A stretch of 64,000 nucleotides of DNA from Psychrobacillus sp044762655 (GCF_044762655.1 NZ_JBIWER010000001.1:434001-498000), one strand, 5' to 3'. Positions 1-9,384 are shown, counted from the stretch's first letter. Program-made: numbers and translations. The notes: generated by a model not told the origin, from the letters alone.

Positions 1-798
1 TTCAGCCTGTTTAACAATCTCCTCTAAATGATCAGCCATTTCTTTTACTGAATCAGAAGTTGCCTCTGCACTTTTTACAATATCAACAACGTGATCAGCT
101 TGTTTTTGGGAGCCAATACTAACTTCCCCAACAGCCACAAGCATTTCCTGCTGTGCATTGTTCGTGTTGAATGTATTTGTGCGTATTTGCTCCAAATTAG
201 TAGTAATAACAGATACTGCAGTTTCCAGTTTTTGATGTAGGAAAGCATCTTCATCAGACTTCACTTTAGCTGCTTGAATCAGCTTTTCGACATTAGTGAA
301 TAACTTCTTACTTTGTCTTACTTGCAAGAAAATACCTAGAGCCATGATAAACTGGATAAAGAAAACATTTACAGTTCGGCCTTCAAATATACCTGAATTA
401 TCTAGCACCACATTTAAAGCCATTGCTCCTAAACTCAGTATGTATCCAAATAAAAAAACACCTTGGTTAGAATGCAAGCTACTTAAGATTAAGATAAAAA
501 GTGCTAAAACGATTGTGGCAATACTTACTTCATTAAAATAACTCATACTTATCGCTGTTATCGCTCCGGAGAGCACAACAAAATAAGGAAAAACACGTGC
601 AATTTGTATTGACTTTCTAGCAACAAAATACAAAGTAATCGTTATAACAAAAGGAATTCCAATTGAAATTATGACAACTGCTGCCTGTTGAATAATAATT
701 TGTACTAGTAATCCTAGACCTCCTGCTAATCCATAAGCTAAAAACAGTATGAAGTTTTTTCTCATTAAATCTTCGTTTTTCAACTCATTAATATTCAT
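1..798 (-). CDS. Methyl-accepting chemotaxis protein, C-terminus cut by window edge
   Basis: The frame is open from an ATG at 798 to the window edge (266 codons). The start follows a purine-rich GGGGGAAAAAG ribosome site. The first ~140 residues hold several hydrophobic segments, about 17-105, with no obvious large extracellular loop. From about residue 150 the sequence becomes a heptad-rich alpha-helical chain (VEKLIQAAKVKSDEDAFLHQ and onward) typical of an MCP signalling domain. The conserved hairpin tip would lie beyond the window. In the family these receptors signal to CheA/CheW at the cell pole. The multi-helix membrane sensor suggests an intramembrane or cytoplasmic stimulus, which is inference. 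It is the last gene in a minus-strand series and has prfB upstream. Confidence 0.75.
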   Translation of the reverse strand, partial: MNINELKNEDLMRKNFILFLAYGLAGGLGLLVQIIIQQAAVVIISIGIPFVITITLYFVARKSIQIARVFPYFVVLSGAITAISMSYFNEVSIATIVLALFILILSSLHSNQGVFLFGYILSLGAMALNVVLDNSGIFEGRTVNVFFIQFIMALGIFLQVRQSKKLFTNVEKLIQAAKVKSDEDAFLHQKLETAVSVITTNLEQIRTNTFNTNNAQQEMLVAVGEVSIGSQKQADHVVDIVKSAEATSDSVKEMADHLEEIVKQAE

Positions 799-832
799 TT
801 CTTTTTCCCCCACGCTTTTATTCTGAAAAATT

Positions 833-864
833 AAAAAACCGATGTTATATAATTATAACATCGG
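833..864 (-). terminator. Rho-independent terminator after prfB
   Basis: An 11-bp perfect stem (CCGATGTTATA / TATAACATCGG) with a 4-nt loop is followed on the minus strand by six Ts. It lies 15 bases beyond the prfB stop codon. Confidence 0.9.
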
Positions 865-879
865 TGTGTAAAACGTCTA

Positions 880-1984
880 TTAATTTATTTTTGAACGTAG
901 ATATGCGTGAATAAACGGATCAATCTCACCATCTACCACTGCATGAACATTACCACTTTCTTCATTGGTACGATGGTCTTTTACCATTGAATATGGATGG
1001 AATACATAAGAACGTATTTGACTTCCCCATCCAATTTCTTTTTGTTCTCCACGGATTTCCAATAATTGAGCTTCTTGTTCTTCAATTTTCAGTTGATATA
1101 GTTTTGATTTTAATAATTTCATCGCTTGTTCACGGTTTTTAATCTGTGAACGCTCTGTTTGGCATGTAACAACAGTGTTCGTAGGTAAATGGGTAATACG
1201 AACAGCTGAGTCCGTCGTATTAATATGCTGCCCACCAGCACCTGTTGCACGATACGTATCGACTTTCAAATCTTCTGTACGGATATCGATTTCAATTTCA
1301 TCCGTAAACTCTGGCATAACTTCACAGGAAACAAATGAAGTATGTCGGCGCCCTGAAGAGTCAAAAGGAGAAATACGAACAAGACGATGGACGCCTTTTT
1401 CGGCTTTTAAATAGCCATATGCATTATGTCCTTTGATGAGTAACGTTACCGATTTAATACCAGCTTCATCACCTGGTAAATAATCAATCGTTTCTACTTT
1501 AAATCCATGCTTGTCTGCCCATCTTTGGTACATACGGAGCAATATAGAACCCCAATCCTGTGACTCGGTACCACCAGCACCAGGATGCAATTCTAAAATC
1601 GCATTATGCTTATCGTATTCTTCACTCAATAACATTTGCAATTCAAAATCACTAAGCTTATTTGTGAATTCTTGTAGTTGATGGCCAAGGTCTTCTTGTA
1701 ATTCATCGTCTGGCATTTCTTTGATTAATTCCAAAGTCATCTCTAAGTCTTCTTGCATCGACTCCAGATTACGATACTCTTCTACGATGGCTTTTAATGC
1801 ATTGGTTTCATTGATTACTTTTTGAGCACCTTGTGCATCATCCCAAAAATCAGGAAATGTCATCATCTCTTCTAATTCTTGAATACGAACCTCTTTGTTT
1901 TCTAAGTCAAAGAGACCCCCTAAAGTCTTTTAACTTTCCTGAAGTTCTATCTAGCTCGTTACGTACTGTTGCAATTTCTATCAT
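880..1984 (-). CDS. prfB: Peptide chain release factor 2, with programmed +1 frameshift
   Basis: RF2 ends translation at UGA and UAA codons. The first reading frame runs from ATG at 1984 for 25 codons to an in-frame TGA at 1909-1907. The main frame starts one base later (GAC at 1908) and continues to 880, giving a 367-residue product. The SPF anticodon-like tripeptide (residues 205-207) and the GGQ peptidyl-hydrolysis motif (250-252, in GAGGQHINTT) fall at the same positions as in E. coli RF2. The product level is autoregulated: when RF2 is scarce the ribosome pauses at the early UGA and shifts. The gene lies 28 bases after secA, a common Bacillales arrangement. Gene callers without frameshift logic start it at 1866 and lose 39 residues. 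Confidence 0.97.
1906..1921 (-). promoter_or_regulatory. RF2 +1 programmed frameshift site
   Basis: On the minus strand the sequence is AGGGGG TCT CTT TGA C. It has an internal Shine-Dalgarno-like AGGGGG, a short spacer, the slippery CTT and the in-frame UGA. This is the classic RF2 autoregulatory cassette, and the peptide FRGSL just before the stop matches the usual Bacillus context. Confidence 0.95.
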
Positions 1985-2012
1985 TTGTTTTCCTCCGACT
2001 TTCGTTTATCTA

Positions 2013-4523
2013 TTAATTCACTGCACCATGGCAGTTTTTGAATTTTTCGCCGCTACCACATGGACATGGATCATTACGTCCTACGGAAACTTGCTTGCGT
2101 ACTGGTTGTTTCTTTACTGGTCCGCCTTCTTCTTTCGGATTGACAGCCTGCCCTTTTGCTACTTCTTCACGTTCTAGGTTATTGCGAATTTCTGCTTTCA
2201 TCGCATACTTCGCAACGTCTTCTTGGATAGAATCGACCATAGCTTCGAACATTGCAAATCCTTCACTTTGGTATTCGCGAAGTGGATCCGTTTGACCGTA
2301 TGCACGTAAATGGATTCCTTGGCGAAGCTGATCCATTGCATCGATATGATCGATCCATTTCGAGTCAATTGAACGAAGTAATACTACTTTTTCGAACTCA
2401 CGCATACGTTCAGCAGTCATTTCTTCTTCCTTCGCGTTGTAGAAGCGAATTACTTCTTCTTTTATTTTTTCAATCATCTCTTCAGGAGTTAAATTTTCTA
2501 GCACTGATTGAGTTATTACCCCTTCAGGCAATAAATTCGCTTGAACGTAGTCTTCAATCCCTTTTAAACTCCAGTCTGCCTTATTCTCAGAGCTCGTATG
2601 AGAGGAAACTAAACGATCAATTGCTCCGAATAGCATAGACTCTACAAGTGCACGCATATTTTCTGTTTCTAATACTTCGTTACGTTCTTTATAAATGATT
2701 TCACGCTGTTGACGTAATACATCATCATATTGTAACAAACGCTTACGTGAATCGAAGTTATTACCTTCTACGCGTTTTTGCGCTGATTCCACTGCACGAG
2801 ATACCATTCTCGATTGAATTGGTTGAGAGTCATCCATTCCAAGCTTAGACATCATAGCACGCATATTATCAGAGCCGAATCTGCGCATCAATTCATCTTC
2901 CATGGAAAGATAGAACTGTGTTACCCCTGGATCTCCTTGACGGCCAGAACGTCCGCGTAATTGGTTATCTATACGACGAGATTCATGTCGCTCGGTCCCA
3001 ATTACTGCTAAACCTCCGACCTCAACTACGCCATCGCCTAATTTAATATCTGTCCCACGACCAGCCATATTCGTGGCAATCGTAACAGACCCTAAATGTC
3101 CAGCAGTTGCAATAATTTCTGCCTCATGTTCATGATTTTTAGCATTTAATACATTATGCTTAATGCCATGTTTCGTTAACAATTTAGAAATAATTTCAGA
3201 GGTTTCGATCGCTACAGTACCTATTAAAACAGGTTGGCCATTTTTGTTACGTTCTGCGATATCAGCAGCCGCTGCTTCGTATTTGCCATTCATCGAAGCA
3301 TAGATTAAATCTGCACGGTCATCCCTAGCAATCGGACGGTTTGTTGGAATCGCAATAACATTCATATTGTAAATATTACGGAATTCTTCCTCTTCCGTTT
3401 TTGCTGTACCCGTCATACCCGAAAGTTTGTCGTACATACGGAAAAAGTTTTGGAACGTGATCGTAGCCATCGTCATTGATTCATTTTGGATTTCTAATCC
3501 TTCTTTTGCTTCAATTGCTTGATGAAGACCATCGCTATAACGACGACCTTTCATAAGACGACCCGTAAACGAATCGACAATAACAACATCGCCATCCTGA
3601 ACGACATAATCGACATCCAAATGCATAGAAGCATGGGCTTTTAGTGATTGATTGACTGCATGATTTAAGCGAACATGAGTCAAATCAAATAAATTATCTA
3701 TGTTAAAAGCTTTTTCTACTTTCTCTACACCAGTATCCGTTAGAGTTACACCTTTTGTAGATTCCTCATAAGAATAATCTACTTCCTTTGTTAATGTACG
3801 TACAAATGCATTTGCTTGTTTATAAAGCAGTGCTGCTTTGTTTGCTTGTCCGGAAATGATTAAAGGTGTTCTCGCTTCATCTATTAAGATTGAGTCAACT
3901 TCATCAATTACTGCATAGTGAAGCGGTCGTTGAACCTTATCTTCTTTATACAAAACCATATTATCTCGTAAATAATCAAACCCAAGCTCGTTGTTCGTGG
4001 AATAAGTAACATCCGCCGCATATGCTTCACGTTTTTCTTCTTTTGACAAAGAATTTAAGTTCAATCCAACAGTTAACCCTAGGAAATTATACAATTTCCC
4101 CATCTCAGCAGCATCACGGCTAGACAGGTATTCATTTACCGTCACGACATGTGCACCAAGGCCAGTAATTGCATTTAAATAAATAGACATTGTAGAGGTT
4201 AGCGTTTTACCTTCCCCTGTTTTCATCTCCGCAATATTACCTTCGTGAAGTGCAGCTGCACCCATAATTTGAACACGGAATGGGAACATTCCAAGAACAC
4301 GTTTAGATCCTTCACGTGCTACTGCAAATGCTTCTGGTAATAAACTATCTAAGCTTTCACCTTTTGTATGACGATCACGAAACTCATCTGTTTTCGAACG
4401 AAGCTCATCATCAGACAAGGCTTCCATCTTACTTTCAAGTGCTTCTACTTTATCTGCCATTTTTTCTAAGCGTTTTAGTTCACGTTTATTCAAATCGAAC
4501 ACTTTGTTTAATACACCAAGCAT
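2013..4523 (-). CDS. secA: Preprotein translocase ATPase SecA
   Basis: SecA is the cytosolic ATPase motor that drives preproteins through SecYEG. The 836-residue length matches Bacillus SecA. Visible features are the N-terminal helix (MLGVLNKVFD), Walker A GEGKT at about 103-107, the DEAD-like box IDEVDSILIDEARTP, the second nucleotide-binding domain with NMAGRGTDIKLG and QLRGRSGRQGDPG, and a C-terminal SEC-C zinc motif (CPCGSGEKFKNCHG) that binds SecB or ribosomes in homologues. The region before it contains repeats. prfB follows closely and is probably co-transcribed. Confidence 0.98.
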   Translation of the reverse strand: MLGVLNKVFDLNKRELKRLEKMADKVEALESKMEALSDDELRSKTDEFRDRHTKGESLDSLLPEAFAVAREGSKRVLGMFPFRVQIMGAAALHEGNIAEMKTGEGKTLTSTMSIYLNAITGLGAHVVTVNEYLSSRDAAEMGKLYNFLGLTVGLNLNSLSKEEKREAYAADVTYSTNNELGFDYLRDNMVLYKEDKVQRPLHYAVIDEVDSILIDEARTPLIISGQANKAALLYKQANAFVRTLTKEVDYSYEESTKGVTLTDTGVEKVEKAFNIDNLFDLTHVRLNHAVNQSLKAHASMHLDVDYVVQDGDVVIVDSFTGRLMKGRRYSDGLHQAIEAKEGLEIQNESMTMATITFQNFFRMYDKLSGMTGTAKTEEEEFRNIYNMNVIAIPTNRPIARDDRADLIYASMNGKYEAAAADIAERNKNGQPVLIGTVAIETSEIISKLLTKHGIKHNVLNAKNHEHEAEIIATAGHLGSVTIATNMAGRGTDIKLGDGVVEVGGLAVIGTERHESRRIDNQLRGRSGRQGDPGVTQFYLSMEDELMRRFGSDNMRAMMSKLGMDDSQPIQSRMVSRAVESAQKRVEGNNFDSRKRLLQYDDVLRQQREIIYKERNEVLETENMRALVESMLFGAIDRLVSSHTSSENKADWSLKGIEDYVQANLLPEGVITQSVLENLTPEEMIEKIKEEVIRFYNAKEEEMTAERMREFEKVVLLRSIDSKWIDHIDAMDQLRQGIHLRAYGQTDPLREYQSEGFAMFEAMVDSIQEDVAKYAMKAEIRNNLEREEVAKGQAVNPKEEGGPVKKQPVRKQVSVGRNDPCPCGSGEKFKNCHGAVN

Positions 4524-4603
4524 CTATTTTCACTTCCCATTTAGTCTTACTCTCCATTTTACCATTCGTTGTAAAGTCACGCAAATAAGGTTCACTAATA
4601 AAG

Positions 4604-4819
4604 AACAAAAACTTAGTTATGCAGTTGATTGTAGCGAAGGACGGACGCTTTTCATGGGCACGGCTCGAGCCTGTAGTCTCTCCCTCGAGCTCTCCCACTG
4701 GAGTCCCCGACCTGCGCTACAATCAATTAAGAAGAGATGCTTAAAGTATCGTATAAATAATCGGGCTTTCTCTATCCTAATGGGATAAATTAAATGCTGC
4801 TTTGTTCATCTATCATAAG
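4604..4819. repeat. Tandem repeat unit A with palindromic core (4625-4726)
   Basis: The 102-bp core has terminal inverted repeats TTGATTGTAGCG (4625-4636) and CGCTACAATCAA (4715-4726), enclosing GGACGGACGC and CACTGGAGTCCCCGACC. The similarity to unit B starts upstream of the core (AACAAAAACTTAG) and resumes downstream at GCTTTGTTCATCTATCAT. The core resembles palindromic intergenic repeats seen widely in Bacillaceae genomes; I do not assign a family name. Confidence 0.8.
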
Positions 4820-4853
4820 ATAAACCGGGCAAAAAAAGGTACTGTCTTTTAAC

Positions 4854-5056
4854 AACAAAAACCTAGATATGCCGTTGATTGTAGCGAAGGTCGGACGCTT
4901 TCCGTGGGCACGGCTCGAGCCTGTAGTCTCTCCCTCGTGCTGTCCCACTGGAGTCGCCGACCTGCTGCGCTACAATCAATAATAACCTCTTTTCTATAAG
5001 GAAAGTTCCATACATATTACTTTAAATTAAAGACTGTTTTTTGCATCTATCATTGG
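4854..5056. repeat. Tandem repeat unit B with palindromic core (4875-4979)
   Basis: This is the second copy of the unit at 4604-4819, in the same orientation and about 250 bp downstream. The core is 105 bp with the same inverted ends. Most differences are single substitutions; some are compensatory in the hairpin (AAGGACGG/CCCCGACCT versus AAGGTCGG/CGCCGACCT). The copies together fill most of the gap between secA and hpf. No supported coding sequence lies there. Confidence 0.8.
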
Positions 5057-5196
5057 ACTACAGTCCTAAGTCAAAAAAGATTACCGGTAATTTAAATGGA
5101 ATTAATTGTTTAATAAAATTTGCCCAATCTTTTTATGTTAGGGATATGCTATACCAAATCTCTCCGTTTGTACTACACATTAATTGATTTTCTTTA

Positions 5197-5287
5197 CAGG
5201 TGGCGACTTCGGCAGAAACTATCAGGAGGTTGGTCACGAAGGCGTTGCGATCGCGTTGTGGCGTTCTTAGCCTTTGTACTCCACCTG
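5197..5287. repeat. Third palindromic repeat, different subtype
   Basis: Terminal inverted repeats CAGGTGG (5197-5203) and CCACCTG (5281-5287) enclose a GC-richer body (GGCGTTGCGATCGCGTTGTG) unlike the AT-rich surroundings. Read on the minus strand it contains GAAGTCGCCACCTG, similar to the GGAGTCGCCG block in the neighbouring repeats. It is a probable relative of the same repeat superfamily. ORFs overlapping it look incidental. Confidence 0.55.
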
Positions 5288-5370
5288 AAACGGAAATCAT
5301 GGGAGTATTCATTATTACTATTCCCTTGAACCAAGTGTTAACGGACATTTTTATATACTTTTTATCTAAT

Positions 5371-5400
5371 AAAAAACTTTCCTCATAAGTATGAGGAAAG
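5371..5400 (-). terminator. Rho-independent terminator after hpf
   Basis: A perfect 10-bp stem (CTTTCCTCAT / ATGAGGAAAG) with a 4-nt loop is followed on the minus strand by TTTTTTA. It lies just beyond the hpf stop. Confidence 0.9.
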
Positions 5401-5421
5401 TCGGGATGTTAAATTATTTGA

Positions 5422-5979
5422 TTAATTTGTTTCGATTAAGCCATATTTTCCGTCTCTGCGTTTGTAAACAATATTTGTACCATTAGATTCTGCATCTGTG
5501 AAGATGAAGAAATTATGACCAAGCATGTTCATTTGTAATACTGCTTCTTCTTGATCCATTGGTTTTAGGTCGAACTGTTTTGTACGGACAATGTTATATT
5601 CGTCCTCTTCTGAATGTTCAGTTGCTCCCTCTGGTGGATCAATTGTTGCAAAAAATGTTGCGACACCTTCACGCTCACGGAATTTGCGATTCACTTTAGT
5701 TTTATACTTTCTAATTTGACGCTCTAATTTATCAACGATTAAATCGACTGCAGCGTACATATCAGCATTGCGCTCTTCTGCTCTTAGTGTTAAATTTTTC
5801 ATAGGAATTGTTACTTCTACTTTTGTTTGTTTGTCGTTATACACCTTTAAGTTAACGTTTGCAGTTGCTTGAATTTCTTCGTTGAAGTAACGGTCTACTT
5901 TCTCGATTTTCCCTTCAACGTATTCACGTATTGCAGGAGTCACCTCAATGTTTTCTCCACGAATGTTAAAGTTCAGCAT
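5422..5979 (-). CDS. hpf: Ribosome hibernation promoting factor, long form
   Basis: Long HPF dimerises 70S ribosomes into inactive 100S particles in stationary phase or stress. The N-terminal S30AE/YfiA-like domain (about 1-105, starting MLNFNIRGENIEVTPAIREY) is followed by a charged linker and the C-terminal dimerisation domain (about 128-182, IVRTKQFDLKPMDQEEAVLQ and NIVYKRRDGKYGLI). The 185-residue length is normal for Firmicute long HPF. The start follows AAGGAGGAG. The neighbourhood hpf-secA-prfB is conserved in Bacillales. Confidence 0.97.
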   Translation of the reverse strand: MLNFNIRGENIEVTPAIREYVEGKIEKVDRYFNEEIQATANVNLKVYNDKQTKVEVTIPMKNLTLRAEERNADMYAAVDLIVDKLERQIRKYKTKVNRKFREREGVATFFATIDPPEGATEHSEEDEYNIVRTKQFDLKPMDQEEAVLQMNMLGHNFFIFTDAESNGTNIVYKRRDGKYGLIETN

Positions 5980-6026
5980 GTAAACTCCTCCTTTAATTTA
6001 ACTCTATATATATATTTCAACACCAC

Positions 6027-6053
6027 CTTTAAAATATCCTTCTTATTTTAAAG
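6027..6053. promoter_or_regulatory. Perfect inverted repeat upstream of hpf
   Basis: CTTTAAAATA and TATTTTAAAG form a perfect 10-bp inverted repeat with a 7-nt centre, 48 bases upstream of the hpf start. No T-run follows it on the minus strand, so a terminator for the PilZ gene is less likely. An operator or mRNA hairpin is possible. Function is unknown. Confidence 0.35.
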
Positions 6054-6089
6054 TTTTTATTTATTTTTTGTCGAAAGTTGTAATAATAT

Positions 6090-6470
6090 TTACTTATTTA
6101 GTTCCATCTCTTTCCGTCTACGGTTTTTAAGCTCTGCAATAATCATTTTTTCACTATCATCATCCCCAACAAGCTTAATGCCATATTCATGACCGAAAGA
6201 TTTTCGATGGGACCATACAAATTCTCCAACCATTGAAATAGGATTTGTATCTAATGTAAAATTCAATTCCACATAATGTAACTGTTCTATAGATATAAAT
6301 AATTCACTAAACATTTTCACACCATTTGGGCTAATATCTATAATTTTGCATGCACCTTTTTTAGACAATTCCACTTCAGCATCGCCTTGATGTTGTTTAA
6401 TCAGTCGAAATGTCGCATCACATGGTTCTCCAAATGTATACCGAAAATATTCATTGCGATTATATTTCAA
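6090..6470 (-). CDS. PilZ domain protein
   Basis: This 126-residue protein fits the PilZ c-di-GMP binding fold. An arginine-rich N-terminus (NRNEYFRYTF) precedes the domain, and the second signature DISPNGVKM matches D/NxSxxG. It ends in a charged tail (ELKNRRRKEMELNK). PilZ proteins of this size act as c-di-GMP effectors on motility, exopolysaccharide or flagellar brakes, so its place in a motility and surface-glycan region is suggestive. The specific partner is not evident. Confidence 0.75.
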   Translation of the reverse strand: MKYNRNEYFRYTFGEPCDATFRLIKQHQGDAEVELSKKGACKIIDISPNGVKMFSELFISIEQLHYVELNFTLDTNPISMVGEFVWSHRKSFGHEYGIKLVGDDDSEKMIIAELKNRRRKEMELNK

Positions 6471-6554
6471 ATCCTTTCCCCCGTTCGATGGTTAAGCTAC
6501 TACCTTTATTTCATTATGCAGAATTCATTTGAAATTTTCAAACGATATGAGAAT

Positions 6555-6589
6555 AAAAAAAGTTCTACCGTAAATTATACGATAGAACT
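6555..6589 (-). terminator. Rho-independent terminator after NlpC/P60 gene
   Basis: A stem AGTTCTACCG / CGATAGAACT (one mismatch) is followed on the minus strand by a run of seven Ts. It lies just beyond the stop of the NlpC/P60 gene. Confidence 0.85.
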
Positions 6590-6602
6590 GATATGGATAT
6601 GT

Positions 6603-7097
6603 TTATTTGTTTACTGCCACTGTCACATCAGTAACTCTTTTTGCACCTACATAACGTTTACCCCAATAATAAGGATCATTGACTTTAGCGATACTTACAC
6701 CTTTCGAAGACGAAGAATGGATAAATTTGCCGTCACCGATGTATATACCGACATGTGAAACGCCCTTACCAGACGTATTGAAGAATACTAAGTCTCCAGA
6801 AGTTAGATCACTTTTATTTACTTTAGATCCTGAAGAGTACATTCCAGAAGAAGTTCTTGGAAGTCCAACTCCTAAATCTTTGTACACATAACTAACAAAT
6901 CCAGAACAATCGAATCCTGCTTTTGAAGTTCCGCCACCACGATATTTAATCCCAATCAAATCTTTAGCTGTTGCTACTAATTCCGATGAATTGACAGAAC
7001 TTGCTGCTTCTGTATTACCTGCGAATGGAGCTGTAACTAATAGTACTGATAATAGTATGATCGCCATGACTTTTTGCGACAGAGATTTTAAGTTCAT
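6603..7097 (-). CDS. Secreted NlpC/P60 family peptidoglycan endopeptidase
   Basis: The 164-residue protein has a signal peptide (about 1-31: KSLSQK, hydrophobic core MAIILLSVLLV, then the small-residue end GNTEAA). A single NlpC/P60 domain follows. The predicted nucleophile is C64 in GFDCSGFVSYVYKDLG; the catalytic histidine is H115 in SHVGIYIGDGKFIHSSS, with H127 as the likely third residue. Family members cleave D-Glu-meso-DAP bonds in peptide stems. No LysM or SH3 wall-binding domain is present, so it is a minimal secreted hydrolase. Confidence 0.9.
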   Translation of the reverse strand: MNLKSLSQKVMAIILLSVLLVTAPFAGNTEAASSVNSSELVATAKDLIGIKYRGGGTSKAGFDCSGFVSYVYKDLGVGLPRTSSGMYSSGSKVNKSDLTSGDLVFFNTSGKGVSHVGIYIGDGKFIHSSSSKGVSIAKVNDPYYWGKRYVGAKRVTDVTVAVNK

Positions 7098-7231
7098 TGT
7101 GTTCCCCCAAGATCTAAAGTTTTCTGATTATTTCTCTAAATTCATCTTACCACTCCTTAAACCTTTTTAATTTTACAGTTATGTAACAATTGTGTTACAA
7201 GAGAAACTCAGTGTTTTCAATGTTTTCTCAC

Positions 7232-7270
7232 AAAAAAACCTAACAAGTAGATTGTTTATTACTTGTTAGG
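7232..7270 (-). terminator. Rho-independent terminator after chemoreceptor gene
   Basis: An 11-bp perfect stem (CCTAACAAGTA / TACTTGTTAGG) is followed by seven Ts on the minus strand, six bases beyond the chemoreceptor stop codon. Confidence 0.9.
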
Positions 7271-7276
7271 TAGCTT

Positions 7277-8965
7277 TTATATTACAAATCTAGTGCTTGA
7301 TTTTTCCAAAATAATTGCCTGATCACTGACATCATTTATCAATTTTGAGAGTTTTTCGATTGTCTCTACATTAGACAAAAGCATGTTTTCTGTATGTTCC
7401 ATTTGCGCTGTATTATTTTCAATAGATTCTATTAATGCAAATATGAGTCTCACAGAAGTATTCTTTTCTTCTTCAATTGTTAAGATAGAATCTTTCATAT
7501 GTTCATTTTGATTTTTGGAATCACCTATATAAGCAACAATTTTATCCATTTTTTGATGGAGCATTTCAAACGTAGTTGCATTATTTTTTGATGCAGCTAG
7601 TCCATCTGCGAAAACATTCGCCATCTGTGTACCTTGTTGAGTAATAGCATTAGATATTTCGTGAATTTTATTAGCTGTTCCAGAAACCTCATCTGCAAGT
7701 TTCTTCACTTCTTCTGCTACAACTGCGAAGCCTTTGCCATGCTCTCCAGAACGAGCTGCTTCAATTCCAGCATTCAACGCAAGTAGGTTTGTTTGCTTAG
7801 AGATTGATTGGACAATTGTTGTCATACGTGCAATTTCCTCTGTTCTATTTTGAAGTAACTCTCTTTCTTGGTCTGCTTCTTTAAATAATGAGCGCAATTT
7901 TGCGGATTCTCCAGCAGCATTTCTCATTGCCACTGCACTGTCATCTGCCATTTTTACTGCAATAGCGGAATACTCGTTCAGCTCAATAACTTTTTCCGTT
8001 ACCTCTCCAAAAGTACGGGAGAATTCCTCTAAAAAGGAGCGGATGCCGATAGATGCTTCCTTTTGCTCTAGCATGCTGCCACTCGTCTCATGAATAGCTA
8101 GTTTAACAGTATTTGTACTATCTACTGTATTGGTGGAATACGCTTGTAGTTCTACGCTATTACCACTTAATTTTTCCGCAGTGTATTTAATCGTTTTTAC
8201 GATGTCTATGAGGTTTCCACGCATTTCATTCATCGCACGAGATACTTCTCCAATTTCGTCGTTTGTTAATATTTCTAAAGGTTGACTATTTAAATTCCCA
8301 TTTGATATTTCCTTTGCAGATAAAACGACATGTGCCAGCTGTGTTTTTATTTGTCGATTTGTTAATAAAACTAGAACAAGGGAAAGAAGACCTGCTATTA
8401 GGAATGCAACAACTACAATGGCAATTGTATTTTTCTGGCTTTCAGACATTTCTTCTATTAAGAGCTGCCTTTCATCCGATTCATGCTGTCTCGTTTCTTC
8501 TAATAGAATGGTTAGGCTTGTATATTTTTCATTGATGGACTGAAGCTGTCTTCTTTTAGCAACATTTTCTTTGTTGATTACTGATTTCTTTAAATTATTC
8601 TCATATGTAGTTTGAATAGATTGTAACGTTTCTGAGAAATTTCCCCAATCAACATTAGGCATTTGCTTACTAGATTCGACTAATAGACTTGCTAAACTTG
8701 CTTTCTTCGCTTCGTAATCTTTGTCGAATTGATCTAATGGATCTCCAGCAAAATTAGATATAGCGATGTATAAACTAGCTACTTCAGATCGCATAATATC
8801 CACACTTTCGACGTTTTGTGAGGACGTTTCCATTTCATCCGCTAAGTTTTGATTGTGTATTACTTGGACGATCAATAAAATAGTCATCAACCCAAATAAG
8901 ATAAAAGAACTAAATATTGCTATTAAATATTTCATTCGCAGTGGAATAGTAGACCATTTTTTCAT
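7277..8965 (-). CDS. Methyl-accepting chemotaxis protein
   Basis: The 562-residue receptor has TM1 at about 12-34, an extracytoplasmic helical sensor of about 145 residues, TM2 at about 180-202, a HAMP domain (about 203-255) and a long signalling domain. The tip is QTNLLALNAGIEAARSGEHG near 391-410, followed by KGFAVVAEEVKKLADE. The helical sensor resembles a four-helix bundle type. The start is ATG after GGGAGG. It is monocistronic, with its own terminator. Its ligand cannot be inferred. Confidence 0.95.
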   Translation of the reverse strand: MKKWSTIPLRMKYLIAIFSSFILFGLMTILLIVQVIHNQNLADEMETSSQNVESVDIMRSEVASLYIAISNFAGDPLDQFDKDYEAKKASLASLLVESSKQMPNVDWGNFSETLQSIQTTYENNLKKSVINKENVAKRRQLQSINEKYTSLTILLEETRQHESDERQLLIEEMSESQKNTIAIVVVAFLIAGLLSLVLVLLTNRQIKTQLAHVVLSAKEISNGNLNSQPLEILTNDEIGEVSRAMNEMRGNLIDIVKTIKYTAEKLSGNSVELQAYSTNTVDSTNTVKLAIHETSGSMLEQKEASIGIRSFLEEFSRTFGEVTEKVIELNEYSAIAVKMADDSAVAMRNAAGESAKLRSLFKEADQERELLQNRTEEIARMTTIVQSISKQTNLLALNAGIEAARSGEHGKGFAVVAEEVKKLADEVSGTANKIHEISNAITQQGTQMANVFADGLAASKNNATTFEMLHQKMDKIVAYIGDSKNQNEHMKDSILTIEEEKNTSVRLIFALIESIENNTAQMEHTENMLLSNVETIEKLSKLINDVSDQAIILEKSSTRFVI

Positions 8966-8999
8966 AGGTATTCCGACCTCCCAAGTTGAAATATAGCAT

Positions 9000-9384
9000 A
9001 ATCCTTCAAAGAAATGAGCGTGTTTTCAGAAACTTTACATTAATTTTACAAAGACAAATTTGAAAATTAATTAAAACCAGTTTTTAAAATCATCAATATT
9101 TCGACAACACATAAACAAAAGAATCTTGACACTCTAATCTTGTCGAAAAGCATAGTCGAGAACACGCAAGAAATGACATATTAATTAATCTGGAAGGTCC
9201 AAGTCGAATCCAAACAGATTGTGTCACAAAGGTAGACCAAATTGTTGGTGATAAAAATGAAGAAATTATAAAAGAGGAAGAAAAGGATTAAGTAACTAAT
9301 TCCGATAAGAAGGACCGACAAATAATAGTTGTCGACGGCGGTATGCGGAAGGGTATTATAATTGAGGGAGAAGAAGAAAAATGA
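9000..9384 (+). other. Intergenic stretch with a possible coding remnant
   Basis: No intact gene is visible between 8966 and 9409. From about 9130 one plus-strand frame reads like charged protein (INLEGPSRIQTDCVTK, then VGDKNEEIIKEEEKD), meets a stop, and continues in the same frame (QIIVVDGGMRKGIIIEGEEE) to a TGA at 9382, right at the next terminator. This could be the decayed end of a gene. I recognise no family. Confidence 0.25.

Noticed and set aside
880..1866. RF2 as a 328-residue protein starting at 1866
   Set aside because: The upstream 25-codon frame and the AGGGGG-CTT-TGA-C cassette show the true start at 1984 with a +1 frameshift.
4486..5388. Several 60-95 residue ORFs between secA and hpf
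   Set aside because: They read through palindromic repeats and low-complexity sequence on both strands; none has a supported start or family.
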